Notes: generated by a model not told the origin, from the letters alone. A stretch of DNA of 64,000 bases from Streptomyces sp. NK08204 (GCF_020400585.1 NZ_JAINVF010000004.1:124001-188000), one strand, 5' to 3'; positions 18,243 through 27,731 are shown, numbered from the stretch's first letter. Translations and numbers: made by a program.

Positions 18243-18294
18243 GCCCACGAGACCCGCACCGCTCCGGGACCCAGCCGACGTGATGCACCTGTAA

Positions 18295-18323
18295 GGGGCT
18301 CTTCCCGCCGGGGGAGGAGCCCC
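18295..18323 (+). terminator. Stem-loop between nagF and rph
   Basis: GGGGCTC (18295-18301) pairs with GAGCCCC (18317-18323), and TTCCC/GGGGA extend the inner helix. It separates the nagF transcript from rph, which starts 29 bp later. Confidence 0.7.
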
Positions 18324-18351
18324 TCGCCTCACTCCGGATAGGCTCGACGCC

Positions 18352-19089
18352 ATGTCTCGCATCGACGGCCGTACCCCCGAACAACTGCGCAAGATCACCA
18401 TCGAGCGCGGATGGAGCAAGCACGCCGAGGGCTCCGTCCTCGTCTCCTTCGGCGACACCAAGGTCTTCTGCACCGCCTCCGTCACCGAAGGAGTCCCGCG
18501 CTGGCGCAAGGGCACCGGCGAGGGCTGGGTCACCGCGGAGTACGCCATGCTGCCCCGCGCCACCAACACCCGCGGTGACCGCGAGTCGGTCAAGGGCAAG
18601 ATCGGCGGCCGTACCCACGAGATCTCCCGGCTCATCGGCCGCTCCCTGCGCGCCGTCATCGACTACAAGGCGCTCGGCGAGAACACCATCGTCCTCGACT
18701 GCGACGTCCTCCAGGCGGACGGCGGCACGCGCACGGCGGCGATCACCGGCGCCTACGTGGCCCTGGCCGACGCCGTCACCTGGGCCCGCGGCAAGAAGCT
18801 GATCAAGGCCGGCCGTCAGCCGCTCACCGGCACCGTCTCCGCCGTCTCCGTCGGCATCGTCGGCGGCATCCCGCTCCTCGACCTCTGCTACGAGGAGGAC
18901 GTGCGCGCCGAGACCGACATGAACGTCGTCTGCACCGGCGACGGCCGCTTCGTCGAGGTCCAGGGCACCGCCGAGGCCGAGCCCTTCGCCCGCGAGGAAC
19001 TGAACGCCCTGCTCGACCTCGCCGTCGCCGGCTGCGCCGAGCTGACCGAGCACCAGAAGGCCGCGCTGGCCGCCACAATCGAAGACTGA
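18352..19089 (+). CDS. rph: Ribonuclease PH
   Basis: This 245-residue phosphorolytic 3'-5' exoribonuclease trims tRNA 3' ends using phosphate. The start [21 protein letters not shown] and the core [35 protein letters not shown] (phosphate-binding Arg residues) are diagnostic, as is [17 protein letters not shown] with its acidic metal ligands. It has the full length of the family. It has no operon partner here: the usual companion rdgB lies 17 kb away at 36234. Confidence 0.96.
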   Translation: MSRIDGRTPEQLRKITIERGWSKHAEGSVLVSFGDTKVFCTASVTEGVPRWRKGTGEGWVTAEYAMLPRATNTRGDRESVKGKIGGRTHEISRLIGRSLRAVIDYKALGENTIVLDCDVLQADGGTRTAAITGAYVALADAVTWARGKKLIKAGRQPLTGTVSAVSVGIVGGIPLLDLCYEEDVRAETDMNVVCTGDGRFVEVQGTAEAEPFAREELNALLDLAVAGCAELTEHQKAALAATIED

Positions 19090-19230
19090 CGCGGAAAGTA
19101 AAGGGCGCGCCAAAGCCGCGGGTACGGAAGGGCAACCCCCGCACCCGCCCAGGCGTCCCTATGGTTACGGGCGCACGGCACCGCCGTGCGCCCGCCAGTC
19201 ATGTCAGTCCTTATCAGGGGGAACACCACC

Positions 19231-19632
19231 ATGGGCGCCAGCCGACGCCGAGGCCGTGCCATCGCCATCGCCGCCGTCATCGCGGCCGTCGGGCTCACCG
19301 CGGGCCTCACCACCGGCTGCGACGCCGTGAACAAGGCCCTGGACTGCGTGCAGGCCGCGGACTCCATAGCCGACAGCGTCACCGCGCTCCAGCAGGCCGT
19401 GGAGAACGCCGCGAACGACCCGAGCCAGGCCGACACCGCCCTCGACGCCATCGACAAGAACCTGACGAAGATCGGCGACAAGACCGACGACGCCGACGTC
19501 AACAAGGCCGTCGACGACCTGAACAAGGCCGTGGAGAACGTCCGCACGGCCATCAGGAACGGCGACCGCACGCCCGATGTCAGCCCTGTCACCGATGCGG
19601 CGGGCGAACTGACCAAGGTCTGCACACCGTAA
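19231..19632 (+). CDS. Small secreted helical lipoprotein-like protein
   Basis: The ATG at 19231 follows AGGGGG and begins a 133-residue product. An Arg-rich start and a hydrophobic segment (AIAIAAVIAAVGLTAGL) run to LTTGC, which could be a lipobox with Cys at about residue 31. The rest is predicted almost entirely helical, with alternating polar and Ala/Val residues (DALDAIDKNLTKIGDKTDDADVNKAVDDL), as in coiled-coil secreted proteins. The CDAVNKALDC pair and a near-terminal Cys may form disulfides. No known family is recognised. Confidence 0.65.
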   Translation: MGASRRRGRAIAIAAVIAAVGLTAGLTTGCDAVNKALDCVQAADSIADSVTALQQAVENAANDPSQADTALDAIDKNLTKIGDKTDDADVNKAVDDLNKAVENVRTAIRNGDRTPDVSPVTDAAGELTKVCTP

Positions 19633-19662
19633 GCGGGCGGGGTCCGGGGAGCGCGCGCTCGC

Positions 19663-20400
19663 TCAGTCCGTGTCGTACCCGCGCCGCTCCCGGTGCTCCC
19701 GGGGCAGCTCCTTGCGCGGCTCGCCGTGCTCCAGGCCCTCCTGACGCCGCTGTTCCTTCAGCCGCTGCCGCTCGGCCCGGGTGACCCTGCGTTCCACGCC
19801 GACCCCGCCCCAGAACGCGAAACCGCCGATCACCACGCGCGGGGCACCCGGCTCGGGCGGACCGTCGCCCCTCGGGTGCTCGAAGGCGCCCATCACCCCG
19901 ACGCCGCGTACGACGACGTCCACGCCGGGCGGCACGATCACCTGCACCCCGCCCATGATCGTCACACAGTTGATCTCGACCTCGCGGTCCGCGAAGTCCG
20001 CCTCCCTGAGATCGATCTCGCCGCCGCCCCAGAACGCGAAACAGCTGAACCGCCTGGGCACGGTCCAGCGCCCCCTGCGCCGGAACCCCGACATGACGGC
20101 GACCGCGCCGGTGGACGACCCCTCACCGCCGACGATCCGGTCGGCCCAACCCCCGCTCGCCACCGCCGCCTTGCCGAACGAGACGGGCGGCGGCACCACC
20201 GCCCCGCCCGCCGGCAGATCCCGGGTCAGCGGCGCCAGGTCGGCATACGTACGGGCCGTGTACGCCGCCTCCAGCCGCTCCTCGAACTCCTCCATGTCCA
20301 GACGCCCTTCGGCAAGGGCGTCCCGCAGGATCTCGGCAACCCGCTCGCGGTCGGCGTCGGACGCCCGGAGGTCCGGAAGGCCGGGGACGTTGTCGGTCAT
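19663..20400 (-). CDS. DUF1707 (SHOCT-like) protein with LiaF-like C-terminal domain
   Basis: A 245-residue protein. The first about 55 residues (LRASDADRERVAEILRDALAEGRLDMEEFEERLEAAYTART) are the DUF1707 helical module common in actinobacteria. The C-terminal half (FAFWGGGEIDLREADF, INCVTIMGGVQVIVPPGVDV, GVGVMGAFEHP) has the beta-helix repeats of the LiaF / cell-wall-active antibiotic response family. No membrane segment is evident, so it is probably cytoplasmic. It follows the ABC exporter genes on the same strand by nine bases and may be in that operon, which suggests a link to envelope stress. Confidence 0.78.
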   Translation of the reverse strand: MTDNVPGLPDLRASDADRERVAEILRDALAEGRLDMEEFEERLEAAYTARTYADLAPLTRDLPAGGAVVPPPVSFGKAAVASGGWADRIVGGEGSSTGAVAVMSGFRRRGRWTVPRRFSCFAFWGGGEIDLREADFADREVEINCVTIMGGVQVIVPPGVDVVVRGVGVMGAFEHPRGDGPPEPGAPRVVIGGFAFWGGVGVERRVTRAERQRLKEQRRQEGLEHGEPRKELPREHRERRGYDTD

Positions 20401-20409
20401 GACCGCAGC

Positions 20410-21399
20410 CTACGAGACGGCCCTGTGCGCGTACATCTTGGCGATCACCGCCTCGATGTCCGGCTCCCGCACCGACAGGTCCGCCAGCGGATACTCGGCC
20501 GCGATGTGCGCCACCAGCGGCGCCGCCGACTGCCCCGCCGGGAACGCCAGCCACTGCCGTGGCCCCTCCACGCGCACCACCCGGCCCGCCGGCACCTCGA
20601 TCGGCGGCAACTCCCGCTCCAGGTCCACCACCAGCGTCCGCTCGCCGTCCCCGGCCTCGTGCAGCCCCGCCAGCGGGCCGTCGTACATCAGCCGCCCGTG
20701 GTCGATCACCATCACCCGCGAGCACAACTGCTCGATGTCCTGCAGGTCGTGCGTGGTCAGCAGCACGGTCGTCCCGCGCTCGGCGTTCAACTCCTTCAGA
20801 AAACCCCGTACCTTCGCCTTCGAGACCACATCCAGGCCGATCGTCGGCTCGTCCAGGTACAGCACCTCCGGGTCGTGCAGCAGCGCCGCCGCGATGTCCC
20901 CGCGCATCCGCTGTCCCAGCGACAGCTGCCGCACCGGCACGTCCAGCAGACCGGCCAGCTCCAGCAGTTCGACACAGCGGTCCAGGTTCTCCCGGTAACG
21001 CGCCTGCGGAATGCGGTACATGCGGTGCGCCAGCCGGTACGAGTCGATCAGCGGCAGGTCCCACCACAGCGTGGTCCGCTGCCCGAACACCACACCGATC
21101 CGGTGCGCCAGCCGCCTGCGCTCCCGCGCCGGATCGATCCCCGCCACCCGCACCCGGCCCCCGCTCGGTGTCAGGATGCCGGTCAGCATCTTGATCGTGG
21201 TCGACTTCCCGGCGCCGTTCGGCCCGATGTACCCGACCATCTCCCCGCGCGTCACACCGAAGGAGATCGAGTCCACCGCCCGCACCTGCCGCCGCTCCCG
21301 CTTGAGGAACCCGGTCCTCTTGCGCACCTCGAAGACCTTCTCGACCTCCTCCAGCGAGATGAAGGCACTCTCCCGTGCACTGACGTCCCTGTCCGGCAC
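20410..21399 (-). CDS. ABC transporter ATP-binding protein
   Basis: A 329-residue ATPase subunit. GPNGAGKST is Walker A, LSLGQRMRGDIAAALLHDPEVLYLDEPTIGLD holds the signature and Walker B, and TTHDLQDIEQLCSRVMVIDHGRLMYDG the switch His. It matches the DUF990-associated exporters (COG4586 type). I chose the GTG at 21399, which has AGGGAG eight bases upstream and lies four bases after the permease stop. The longer frame from 21465 would overlap the permease by 62 bp. It energises the two permeases upstream. Confidence 0.88.
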   Translation of the reverse strand: MPDRDVSARESAFISLEEVEKVFEVRKRTGFLKRERRQVRAVDSISFGVTRGEMVGYIGPNGAGKSTTIKMLTGILTPSGGRVRVAGIDPARERRRLAHRIGVVFGQRTTLWWDLPLIDSYRLAHRMYRIPQARYRENLDRCVELLELAGLLDVPVRQLSLGQRMRGDIAAALLHDPEVLYLDEPTIGLDVVSKAKVRGFLKELNAERGTTVLLTTHDLQDIEQLCSRVMVIDHGRLMYDGPLAGLHEAGDGERTLVVDLERELPPIEVPAGRVVRVEGPRQWLAFPAGQSAAPLVAHIAAEYPLADLSVREPDIEAVIAKMYAHRAVS

Positions 21400-21403
21400 C
21401 GCG

Positions 21404-22249
21404 CTAGCTCCCTGTGCTCCGATACGAACGAAGTCCTGCCCGCCACGCCAGCCCCGCCAGTGCACAGCAGCCCACCGCCACCAGCGGCGGTGTCCACGCC
21501 ACCCACTCGGGCAGGCCCAGCGGAAGAGGCCGCCCCAGCACGAACGCCGAGGGCAGCCAGTTGACGAAGGCCAGCGGCACCACGAAGGTCACCCCCCGCA
21601 CCAGCTCCCGCCCGAACAACGTCGGCGGGTACTGCAACAGCGTGGTACCCCCGTAGGTGAACGCGTTCTGCACCTCCGAGGCGTCCTGCGCCACGAACTG
21701 GAACGCCGCCCCCGCCACGAACACCGCGCAGAAGATCCCGCAGCCGCTCACCACCATCACCGGCAACAGCAGCAGCTTCGCCGCCGTCCAGTCGATGTCC
21801 ACCCCGGTCAGCGACCAGCCCAGCACCAGCGACCCCTGGGTCAGCCGGCCCACCCTGCGCAGCGCGAACCGGTCGGCCGCCATCTGCGCCAGCACCGGAG
21901 CCGGACGCACCAGCAGCGTGTCCAGCGTGCCGTCCCGCACCCGCCGCCCCAGCCGGTCCATCGAGCCGATCGCCAGATCGGCCAGCCCGAAGGACATCGC
22001 CGACAGCGCGTACAGAAACGCGACCTCGGGCAGCGCGTAGCCACCCAGCGTGTCCACCCGCGAGAACATCAGCATGATCGCGACGAAGTCCAAGGAGGTC
22101 GCCAAGAAGTTCCCGAGCGCCGTCATCGCGAAGGACACGCGGTAGGCCATCGCCGAGCGGATCCACATCCCGGCGATCAGCCCGTACGCCCGCACCCCCT
22201 CCCGCAGCCGGCCGCCGCCGGTGCCGCGGTCCCGCAGTGCCTCAGCCAC
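21404..22249 (-). CDS. ABC-2 type permease (second subunit)
   Basis: A 281-residue membrane protein of the DUF990/ABC-2 permease type. It has six hydrophobic segments; the loop DLAIGSMDRLGRRVRDGTLDTLLVRPAPVLAQ is the cytoplasmic coupling region conserved in this group. The GTG at 22249 overlaps the stop of the upstream permease by eight bases. The first membrane segment begins only at about residue 24, so a later start is possible. Works with the adjacent permease and ATPase, probably as an exporter of unknown substrate. Confidence 0.82.
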   Translation of the reverse strand: MAEALRDRGTGGGRLREGVRAYGLIAGMWIRSAMAYRVSFAMTALGNFLATSLDFVAIMLMFSRVDTLGGYALPEVAFLYALSAMSFGLADLAIGSMDRLGRRVRDGTLDTLLVRPAPVLAQMAADRFALRRVGRLTQGSLVLGWSLTGVDIDWTAAKLLLLPVMVVSGCGIFCAVFVAGAAFQFVAQDASEVQNAFTYGGTTLLQYPPTLFGRELVRGVTFVVPLAFVNWLPSAFVLGRPLPLGLPEWVAWTPPLVAVGCCALAGLAWRAGLRSYRSTGS

Positions 22250-23042
22250 CCTGGACCACCACCCGCCGCGTCGCCACCGACTGCACCAGCCGCCCCGCAC
22301 CCAGCAACGCCACGGCCCACGCACCCTGGAACGCGTACGTCCCCAGCGGATCCGCCTGCCCCAGCAGGACGTCCGCCGGCGCCTGCAGCAGCGACGACCA
22401 CGGCAGTGCCCGTACGACCTCCCCGAGGACGCCCGGGAACACGTTGAGCGGCAGCAGCATCCCCGAGCAGAAGAAGCCCGCGAGCCACGCCGCCTGCGTC
22501 ACCCCCGTGCCGTCCAGCAGCCAGAACGCGCTCAGCGCCACCAGGAAGCGGATCCCGAAGCCGACCAGCATCGCCAGCAGCACCGCGACGAAGAACGCCG
22601 CCCACCTGCCGGCGTCGGCCGGCAGATACGCCGGGAAGCACAGCGCGCCGATGACGAACGGCACCACGCCCCGCCCCAGCAACTGGAAGAAGGCCCGCCC
22701 CAGGTCGGCGGCGAGCCACCACAGTTGAAGATCGGCCGGCCGGTACAGGTCGATCGCCACGTCCCCCGTACGGATGCGTTCCATCAACTCGTCCTCGACG
22801 CCCCCGCCGCCGATCGCCAGTGTCGACAAGAACGCCTGCCCCAGCCACACGTACGTCACGGCCTGCGCCTGGTCGTACCCGCCCAGATGCGGTCGCTCGT
22901 CCCACAGCGCCTTGTACGTGTACACGAGGATCAGGCCGAAGACGGTGTTCGTGAACACCCCTGCCGCAGTGGCGGCTCGATACGTCGCGTACCGTCTGAA
23001 TCCCCCCGTCGCAACGGCCGCGTACAACCGTCCCGCGCCCAC
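22242..23042 (-). CDS. ABC-2 type permease (first subunit)
   Basis: A 266-residue membrane protein beginning at GTG 23042 with GAGGAGG ten bases upstream, the strongest ribosome site of the operon. About six membrane helices are visible. GGVEDELMERIRTGDVAIDLYRPADLQLWW is the cytoplasmic loop equivalent to that of the second permease, which marks the two as paralogous halves of one channel. It is first in a permease-permease-ATPase operon, possibly with the DUF1707 gene, and divergent from the penicillin-binding protein gene with a 197-bp spacer in which I see no clear motif. Confidence 0.82.
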   Translation of the reverse strand: MGAGRLYAAVATGGFRRYATYRAATAAGVFTNTVFGLILVYTYKALWDERPHLGGYDQAQAVTYVWLGQAFLSTLAIGGGGVEDELMERIRTGDVAIDLYRPADLQLWWLAADLGRAFFQLLGRGVVPFVIGALCFPAYLPADAGRWAAFFVAVLLAMLVGFGIRFLVALSAFWLLDGTGVTQAAWLAGFFCSGMLLPLNVFPGVLGEVVRALPWSSLLQAPADVLLGQADPLGTYAFQGAWAVALLGAGRLVQSVATRRVVVQGG

Positions 23043-23239
23043 GCCAGTCGACCTCCTCGGGACCGCTCGACACCGAAGCGCAGGAGCCTAGTCCGAGGCC
23101 CGGCGACCGGCCACGCATTTCCGCCGGAAGCCTGCCGGAATCCGGGAACGGAATGCCAGGTGCGAGAGTCTTCAAACTGGGGGCAGAAGGCGTACGAGCG
23201 TACGGGAACGTACGACGAAATCAGGAGTCCGTGCACGAC

Positions 23240-26200
23240 ATGAGCGACGAGCCGCAGCCGCAGCAGCCGAACGAGGGCGTGGCGCAGAGAGGGCCGCTGC
23301 CGGCTGAGGGGCCCGAAAACCCCGAAGGTCACGGGAAACCGGCCGCCGAGAGGAACGAGGGGAACCAGGGCATACAGGGGAACCGGGCCGAGCGGCGGAC
23401 GGGCGAGCCCGGAGGTACCGAGGGGCTGAGGCGTGCCGAGGGAGCCTCGGATGCGCCCACGTCCGTCCCGGGACCGCGGGAGGGCATGCCCGCACGGGAC
23501 GGCGGGGCCGCCCGCAGGGGCCCGGCGCCCCAGGACCAGACCCTCTCCGTGGCCCGAGCGCGCCGCGCCGCCCAGGCACGCGCCCGAAGCGGACAGCCCG
23601 GCGCAGCCGCCGCTGCGTCTGAGGGTGGCTCTGCTGCCGGTGGGTCGCCTGCTTCGGGGGCGACGGGGGCGGGCGGTGGATCCACCGCCTCCCGGGCGGC
23701 TGCGGCTGCGGGTGGTCCTCCTGCCTCCCAGGGATCTTCGCCCGACGGCCGGCCGGCCGCTTCGCGGCAGTCTCCGCCTCCCGGTGGGGCCGCTGCTTCG
23801 CGGGAGCCCTCGGCTGCTGGTGCGTCCGGTGCTCCTCGTGAGACCGGGGCCGTAGGCGGGGCCGCTCCTTCTCCGGGCACCCCGGCGGCCGGCAGGTCCG
23901 CGGGCTCCCCGGCTGCCGGGGGGTCTGGTGCCGCCCGGCAGACCCCTGGTTCCGCCGGCGCCGCCTCCGGCGGCCGTACGGGTGCCGAGCAGACCCAGTC
24001 GGCGGAGAGCACCCAGGTCCTCCGGCGCGTGAAGGTGTCCGGGACCACCTCCGGTAAGGGCGACTCCGCTGGTCAAGGCGCCGGTGAGCCCGGTCCGTCC
24101 GAGAGCACGCAGGTCCTCCGTCGTGTCACCGCCCCCCGCACGCCCGAGCCCGGTCAGCCCGGGCAGCCCGGCGGCGAGGGCGCGGCCTCCGGGGCCTCCC
24201 CCTCCACCGGAGCGAACCCCGCTGCCCGAACCCCCCGCGTCCCCCGCCCGAACCCCGCCGCCCAGGCCGCCCGTGCCGCAGGCGTGGCCGGCGCCGCCGC
24301 TCAGGGGGCCGGGGCCGGTGCGCAGGCCGGGCAGGCAGCCCAGGCAGCCGCTGTCGGCGCAGCGGCCGGCGCAGCTGTCGGTGTCGGTGGCAAGGCTGCC
24401 CGTACGGCCGTACCCGGTGCCGCCGCCCCGGCGGCCTCCGCCTCCGACACCCCCGAGCAGCAGGCCACCGCGTCCGCCTCCGACGGCGGCAACGGCGGCG
24501 GTGCCGGTGGCGGCGGCAAGGGCAAGAAGCCCAAGCGGCCCAAGCGCACCGGATGGCGGCGGCTCCTGCCCACCTGGCGCATGGTGCTCGGCACCTTCTT
24601 CGTCGGTGTGCTCCTGGTCATCGGCCTGTTCTTCCTCGGCTACTCCCTCGTGAAGATCCCGCCGGCCAACGCGCTCGCCACCAAGCAGAGCAACGTCTAC
24701 CTCTACGCCGACGGCTCCCAGCTGGCCCACGACGGCGAGATCAACCGTGAGAACGTCACCCTCGCCCAGATCTCCAAGGACGCCCAGCACGCCGTACTGG
24801 CCGCCGAGGACCGCGACTTCTACTCCGAGTCCGCCGTCGACCCCAAGGCCATGATCCGCGCCGCCTGGAACACCGCCACCGGCAAGGGCACCCAGTCCGG
24901 CTCCACCATCACCCAGCAGTACGTGAAGAACTACTACCTGGCCCAGGAGCAGACCCTCACCCGCAAGGCCAAGGAGTTCTTCATCTCGATCAAGCTGGAC
25001 CGCGAGAAGTCCAAGGACGAGATCCTGGAGGGCTACCTCAACACCAGCTACTTCGGCCGCAACGCCTACGGCATCCAGGCCGCCGCCCAGGCCTACTACA
25101 GCATGGACGCCACCGACCTGGACCCGGCCCGCGCCGCCTACCTCGCCGCCCTCGTCAACGCGCCCAGCGAGTACGACGTCGTCGCCCACCCCGAGAACAA
25201 GAAGGCGGCCATCGCCCGCTGGAACTACGTCCTCGACGGCATGGTCAAGAAGGGCTGGCTCAGCAAGGGCGAGCGCACCGGCATGAAGTTCCCGATGCCG
25301 AAGGAACAGACGGCCTCCGCCGACCTGTCCGGCCAGCGCGGCTACCTCGTGGAGGCGGTCAAGCACTACCTGATCACCAACAAGATCGTCGACGCCGACG
25401 AACTCGCGGCCGGCGGCTACCGCATCACCACCACCATCCAGAAGAACAAGCAGGACGCCTTCGTCAAGGCCGTCAACGACCAGCTGATCTCCAAGCTCGA
25501 CAAGAAGAACCGCAAGGCCGACACCTACGTCCGCGCCGGCGGCGCCTCCGTCGACCCCAGGACCGGCAAGGTCGTCGCCATGTATGGCGGCATCGACTAC
25601 GTGAAGCAGTACACCAACGGCGCCACCCGCGGTGACTTCCAGGTCGGTTCGACCTTCAAGCCGTTCGTGTTCACCTCCGCGGTGCAGAACGGCTCGACCA
25701 CCCAGGACGGCCGCCCCATCACCCCGAACACCTACTACGACGGCACCAACCAGCGCCCCGTGGAGGGCTGGCCCGGCGGCAGCTACGCCCCCGAGAACGA
25801 GGACCAGAAGTCCTACGGCCAGATCACCGTCCGCAAGGCCACCGACCTGTCGGTGAACTCCGTCTACGCGCAGATGGCCGCCGACGTCGGCCCGTCCAAG
25901 GTCAAGCAGACCGCGATCGGCCTCGGCATCCCCTCCGACACCCCGGACCTCTACCCGTCCCCGTCCATGGCCCTCGGCACCGCCAACGCCAGCGTCCTGG
26001 ACATGGCCGAGTCGTACGCGACCCTCGCCAACCACGGCAAGCACGGCACGTACACCATGGTCACGAGGATCACCAAGGACAGCACCCAGGAGATCGAGCT
26101 GCCCCAGCAGGAGGTCAAGCAGGCCGTCAGCCGCGAGGCCGCCGACACCACCACCTCGGTCCTGCAGAGCGTCGTCGACAGCGGCACCGCCATCGCCGCA

Positions 26201-26839
26201 CAGGCCGCCGGCCGCCCCGCAGCCGGCAAGACCGGTACCGCGGAGAAGGACCAGGCCGCCTGGTTCGCCGGCTACACCCCCGACCTGGCCACCGTCGTCG
26301 CCGTCATGGGCCAGGACCCGGTGACCGCCCAGCACATGTCCCTGTACGGCGCCCTCGGCCAGCCCCGCATGAACGGCGGTGGCCCGCCCACCCAGATCTG
26401 GGCCCAGTACACGCGTGACGCGCTGCAGGGCAAGCCGGCCGCCGACTTCGACCTCCAGCTCCAGCAGGGCGCCGACCAGGTCGCACCGCCCACCGCCGCG
26501 CCCTCGGCCGAGCCCGGCACCGGCGGCCAGGACAACGGCGGCACCACCACCGACGGCGGCCAGGCGGCCGGCGGTCCGACCGGCACCCCGACCGACGGCA
26601 CCACCGGCACCACCGGCACCCCGACCGACGGCAGCACCACCACGACGGGCGGTACGACCACGGGTGGTACGACCACCGACGGCAGTACCACCACGGGCGG
26701 TACGACGACCGGCGGCACGACCACCGGCGGCAGTACCACCACCACGGGCGGCACCACCACAGGCGGTACGACCAGCGGCGGCACCGGAGGCGGCGCGGGC
26801 GGCACCGGGGGCCCGACGACGGGCGGCGGAGGACTGTAG
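23240..26839 (+). CDS. Bifunctional class A penicillin-binding protein with very long disordered tails
   Basis: A 1199-residue murein synthase starting at ATG 23240 (AGGAG twelve bases upstream). Residues 1 to about 440 form a low-complexity Ala/Gly/Pro/Ser cytoplasmic tail containing ESTQVLRRV twice. One membrane helix follows (about 450-475). The GT51 transglycosylase domain has the catalytic EDRDFYSE near residue 522 and STITQQYVKNY. The transpeptidase has GSTFKPF (Ser-x-x-Lys, about 802-808), SVNS near 871 and KTGTAE near 996. The last 100 residues are Gly/Thr repeats outside the cell. It polymerises and cross-links peptidoglycan. Typical homologues have 700-800 residues. Confidence 0.92.
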   Translation: MSDEPQPQQPNEGVAQRGPLPAEGPENPEGHGKPAAERNEGNQGIQGNRAERRTGEPGGTEGLRRAEGASDAPTSVPGPREGMPARDGGAARRGPAPQDQTLSVARARRAAQARARSGQPGAAAAASEGGSAAGGSPASGATGAGGGSTASRAAAAAGGPPASQGSSPDGRPAASRQSPPPGGAAASREPSAAGASGAPRETGAVGGAAPSPGTPAAGRSAGSPAAGGSGAARQTPGSAGAASGGRTGAEQTQSAESTQVLRRVKVSGTTSGKGDSAGQGAGEPGPSESTQVLRRVTAPRTPEPGQPGQPGGEGAASGASPSTGANPAARTPRVPRPNPAAQAARAAGVAGAAAQGAGAGAQAGQAAQAAAVGAAAGAAVGVGGKAARTAVPGAAAPAASASDTPEQQATASASDGGNGGGAGGGGKGKKPKRPKRTGWRRLLPTWRMVLGTFFVGVLLVIGLFFLGYSLVKIPPANALATKQSNVYLYADGSQLAHDGEINRENVTLAQISKDAQHAVLAAEDRDFYSESAVDPKAMIRAAWNTATGKGTQSGSTITQQYVKNYYLAQEQTLTRKAKEFFISIKLDREKSKDEILEGYLNTSYFGRNAYGIQAAAQAYYSMDATDLDPARAAYLAALVNAPSEYDVVAHPENKKAAIARWNYVLDGMVKKGWLSKGERTGMKFPMPKEQTASADLSGQRGYLVEAVKHYLITNKIVDADELAAGGYRITTTIQKNKQDAFVKAVNDQLISKLDKKNRKADTYVRAGGASVDPRTGKVVAMYGGIDYVKQYTNGATRGDFQVGSTFKPFVFTSAVQNGSTTQDGRPITPNTYYDGTNQRPVEGWPGGSYAPENEDQKSYGQITVRKATDLSVNSVYAQMAADVGPSKVKQTAIGLGIPSDTPDLYPSPSMALGTANASVLDMAESYATLANHGKHGTYTMVTRITKDSTQEIELPQQEVKQAVSREAADTTTSVLQSVVDSGTAIAAQAAGRPAAGKTGTAEKDQAAWFAGYTPDLATVVAVMGQDPVTAQHMSLYGALGQPRMNGGGPPTQIWAQYTRDALQGKPAADFDLQLQQGADQVAPPTAAPSAEPGTGGQDNGGTTTDGGQAAGGPTGTPTDGTTGTTGTPTDGSTTTTGGTTTGGTTTDGSTTTGGTTTGGTTTGGSTTTTGGTTTGGTTSGGTGGGAGGTGGPTTGGGGL

Positions 26840-26854
26840 GACCACCGCCGGTCA

Positions 26855-26893
26855 CTGCCGGTCGCCGTCAGCTCCCACCACGGCGACCGGCAG
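26855..26893 (+). terminator. 14-bp perfect stem-loop after PBP gene
   Basis: CTGCCGGTCGCCGT pairs exactly with ACGGCGACCGGCAG around an eleven-base loop, 16 bp after the PBP stop. Confidence 0.75.
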
Positions 26894-26922
26894 CAGACAC
26901 CCGGGTGGACAAGACACAACAA

Positions 26923-26952
26923 AAGGGCTGGTGACAACCGTCACCAGCCCTT
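26923..26952. terminator. 13-bp perfect stem-loop, bidirectional
   Basis: AAGGGCTGGTGAC and GTCACCAGCCCTT pair around AACC, with A-rich sequence before and TTCCC after. It lies 27 bp beyond the stop of the convergent GroES-like gene and can terminate that gene and back up the PBP terminator. Confidence 0.8.
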
Positions 26953-26978
26953 CCCGTCCCTGAACCTGGGGAGAGCTG

Positions 26979-27338
26979 TCAGAGGTACAGGCCGGTGGAG
27001 TCCTCCGACCCCTCGAACCGGTCCGCGGCCACGGCGTGCAGATCGCGTTCCCGCATCAGCACGTACGCCACGCCCCGCACTTCCACCTCGGCCCGGTCCT
27101 CCGGGTCGTACAGGACCCGGTCCCCGGGCTCCACCGTCCGGACGTTCTGCCCGACCGCGACAACGTCGGCCCAGGCCAGCCGCCGCCCGACGGCCGCCGT
27201 GGCCGGAATCAGGATCCCGCCCCCCGAGCGGCGCTCGCCCTCCCCGGTGTCCTGCTTGACCAGAACCCGGTCGTGCAGCATCCGAATGGGCAGCTTGTCG
27301 TGATGGGGGGTGCTGTGCTCGTTTCTGTTGGCGCTCAC
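26979..27338 (-). CDS. GroES-like (Cpn10 family) protein
   Basis: The 119-residue product has the Cpn10 fold signature: IRMLHDRVLVKQDTGEGERRSGGGILIPATA, then VVAVGQNVRTVEPGDRVLYDPEDRAEVEVRGVAYVLMRERDLHAV. It lacks an adjacent groEL and has a 19-residue N-terminal extension. It is a paralogue of the true co-chaperonin, whose gene must be elsewhere. The GTG at 27338 gives the full ORF; ATG 27281 (MLHDRVLV) would give a canonical Cpn10 length. Function beyond family membership is not known to me. Confidence 0.8.
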   Translation of the reverse strand: MSANRNEHSTPHHDKLPIRMLHDRVLVKQDTGEGERRSGGGILIPATAAVGRRLAWADVVAVGQNVRTVEPGDRVLYDPEDRAEVEVRGVAYVLMRERDLHAVAADRFEGSEDSTGLYL

Positions 27339-27401
27339 GCCTCGAACCTACCTGCCTCGGCCACGCGGGTGTCCGCCCGGGTCACCGCTTTCCTCGGACT
27401 T

Positions 27402-27731
27402 TCATCCCTTGCGCCGCCGCGACCGGCGGGCGAGCAGCCCCACGATCCCGACGACGACCAGCGCTGCCGGCACGACCCGCTCCATCCGCGGCGCGCCCTC
27501 CTCGTCCACGAACTGCGCCCGCACGTCACTGACCAGGCGGTTCACCTGGACGTAAGTCCGCCCGACCGTGTGATCGATGTTCGCCACGACCTTGGCCTTC
27601 GCGTCCCCGACGATCGTCCTGGGGTGGACCCGCATCCCGATCTCGTCGAGCGTGTGGGCCAGCACTTCACGGCGACGCCTGATGTCCGCCTCGATCTGCG
27701 CCGGGGTTCTGGTGTCCGACGTGTCCGCCAC
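27402..27731 (-). CDS. DUF3618 membrane protein
   Basis: The product (109 aa) opens TPAQIEADIRRRREVLAHTLDEI, the DUF3618 signature, followed by HPRTIVGDAKAKVV. One membrane helix near the C-terminus (VVPAALVVVGIVGLLA) ends in a basic RRSRRRKG tail, so the protein is anchored with most of it on one side of the membrane. It lies 63 bp downstream of the start region of bcp but on the opposite strand. Role unknown. Confidence 0.8.
   Translation of the reverse strand: MADTSDTRTPAQIEADIRRRREVLAHTLDEIGMRVHPRTIVGDAKAKVVANIDHTVGRTYVQVNRLVSDVRAQFVDEEGAPRMERVVPAALVVVGIVGLLARRSRRRKG

Noticed and set aside
26540..26839. Repetitive sequence resembling a short repeat array
   Set aside because: The repeats are GGC/ACC codons of the PBP Gly/Thr tail, irregular in length and without spacers. 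It is not a CRISPR array, and no cas gene is present.
22931..26845. 1304-aa open frame antisense to the PBP
   Set aside because: It is low-complexity Gly/Arg/Ala sequence created by the GC-rich PBP gene. The sense strand has all catalytic PBP motifs.
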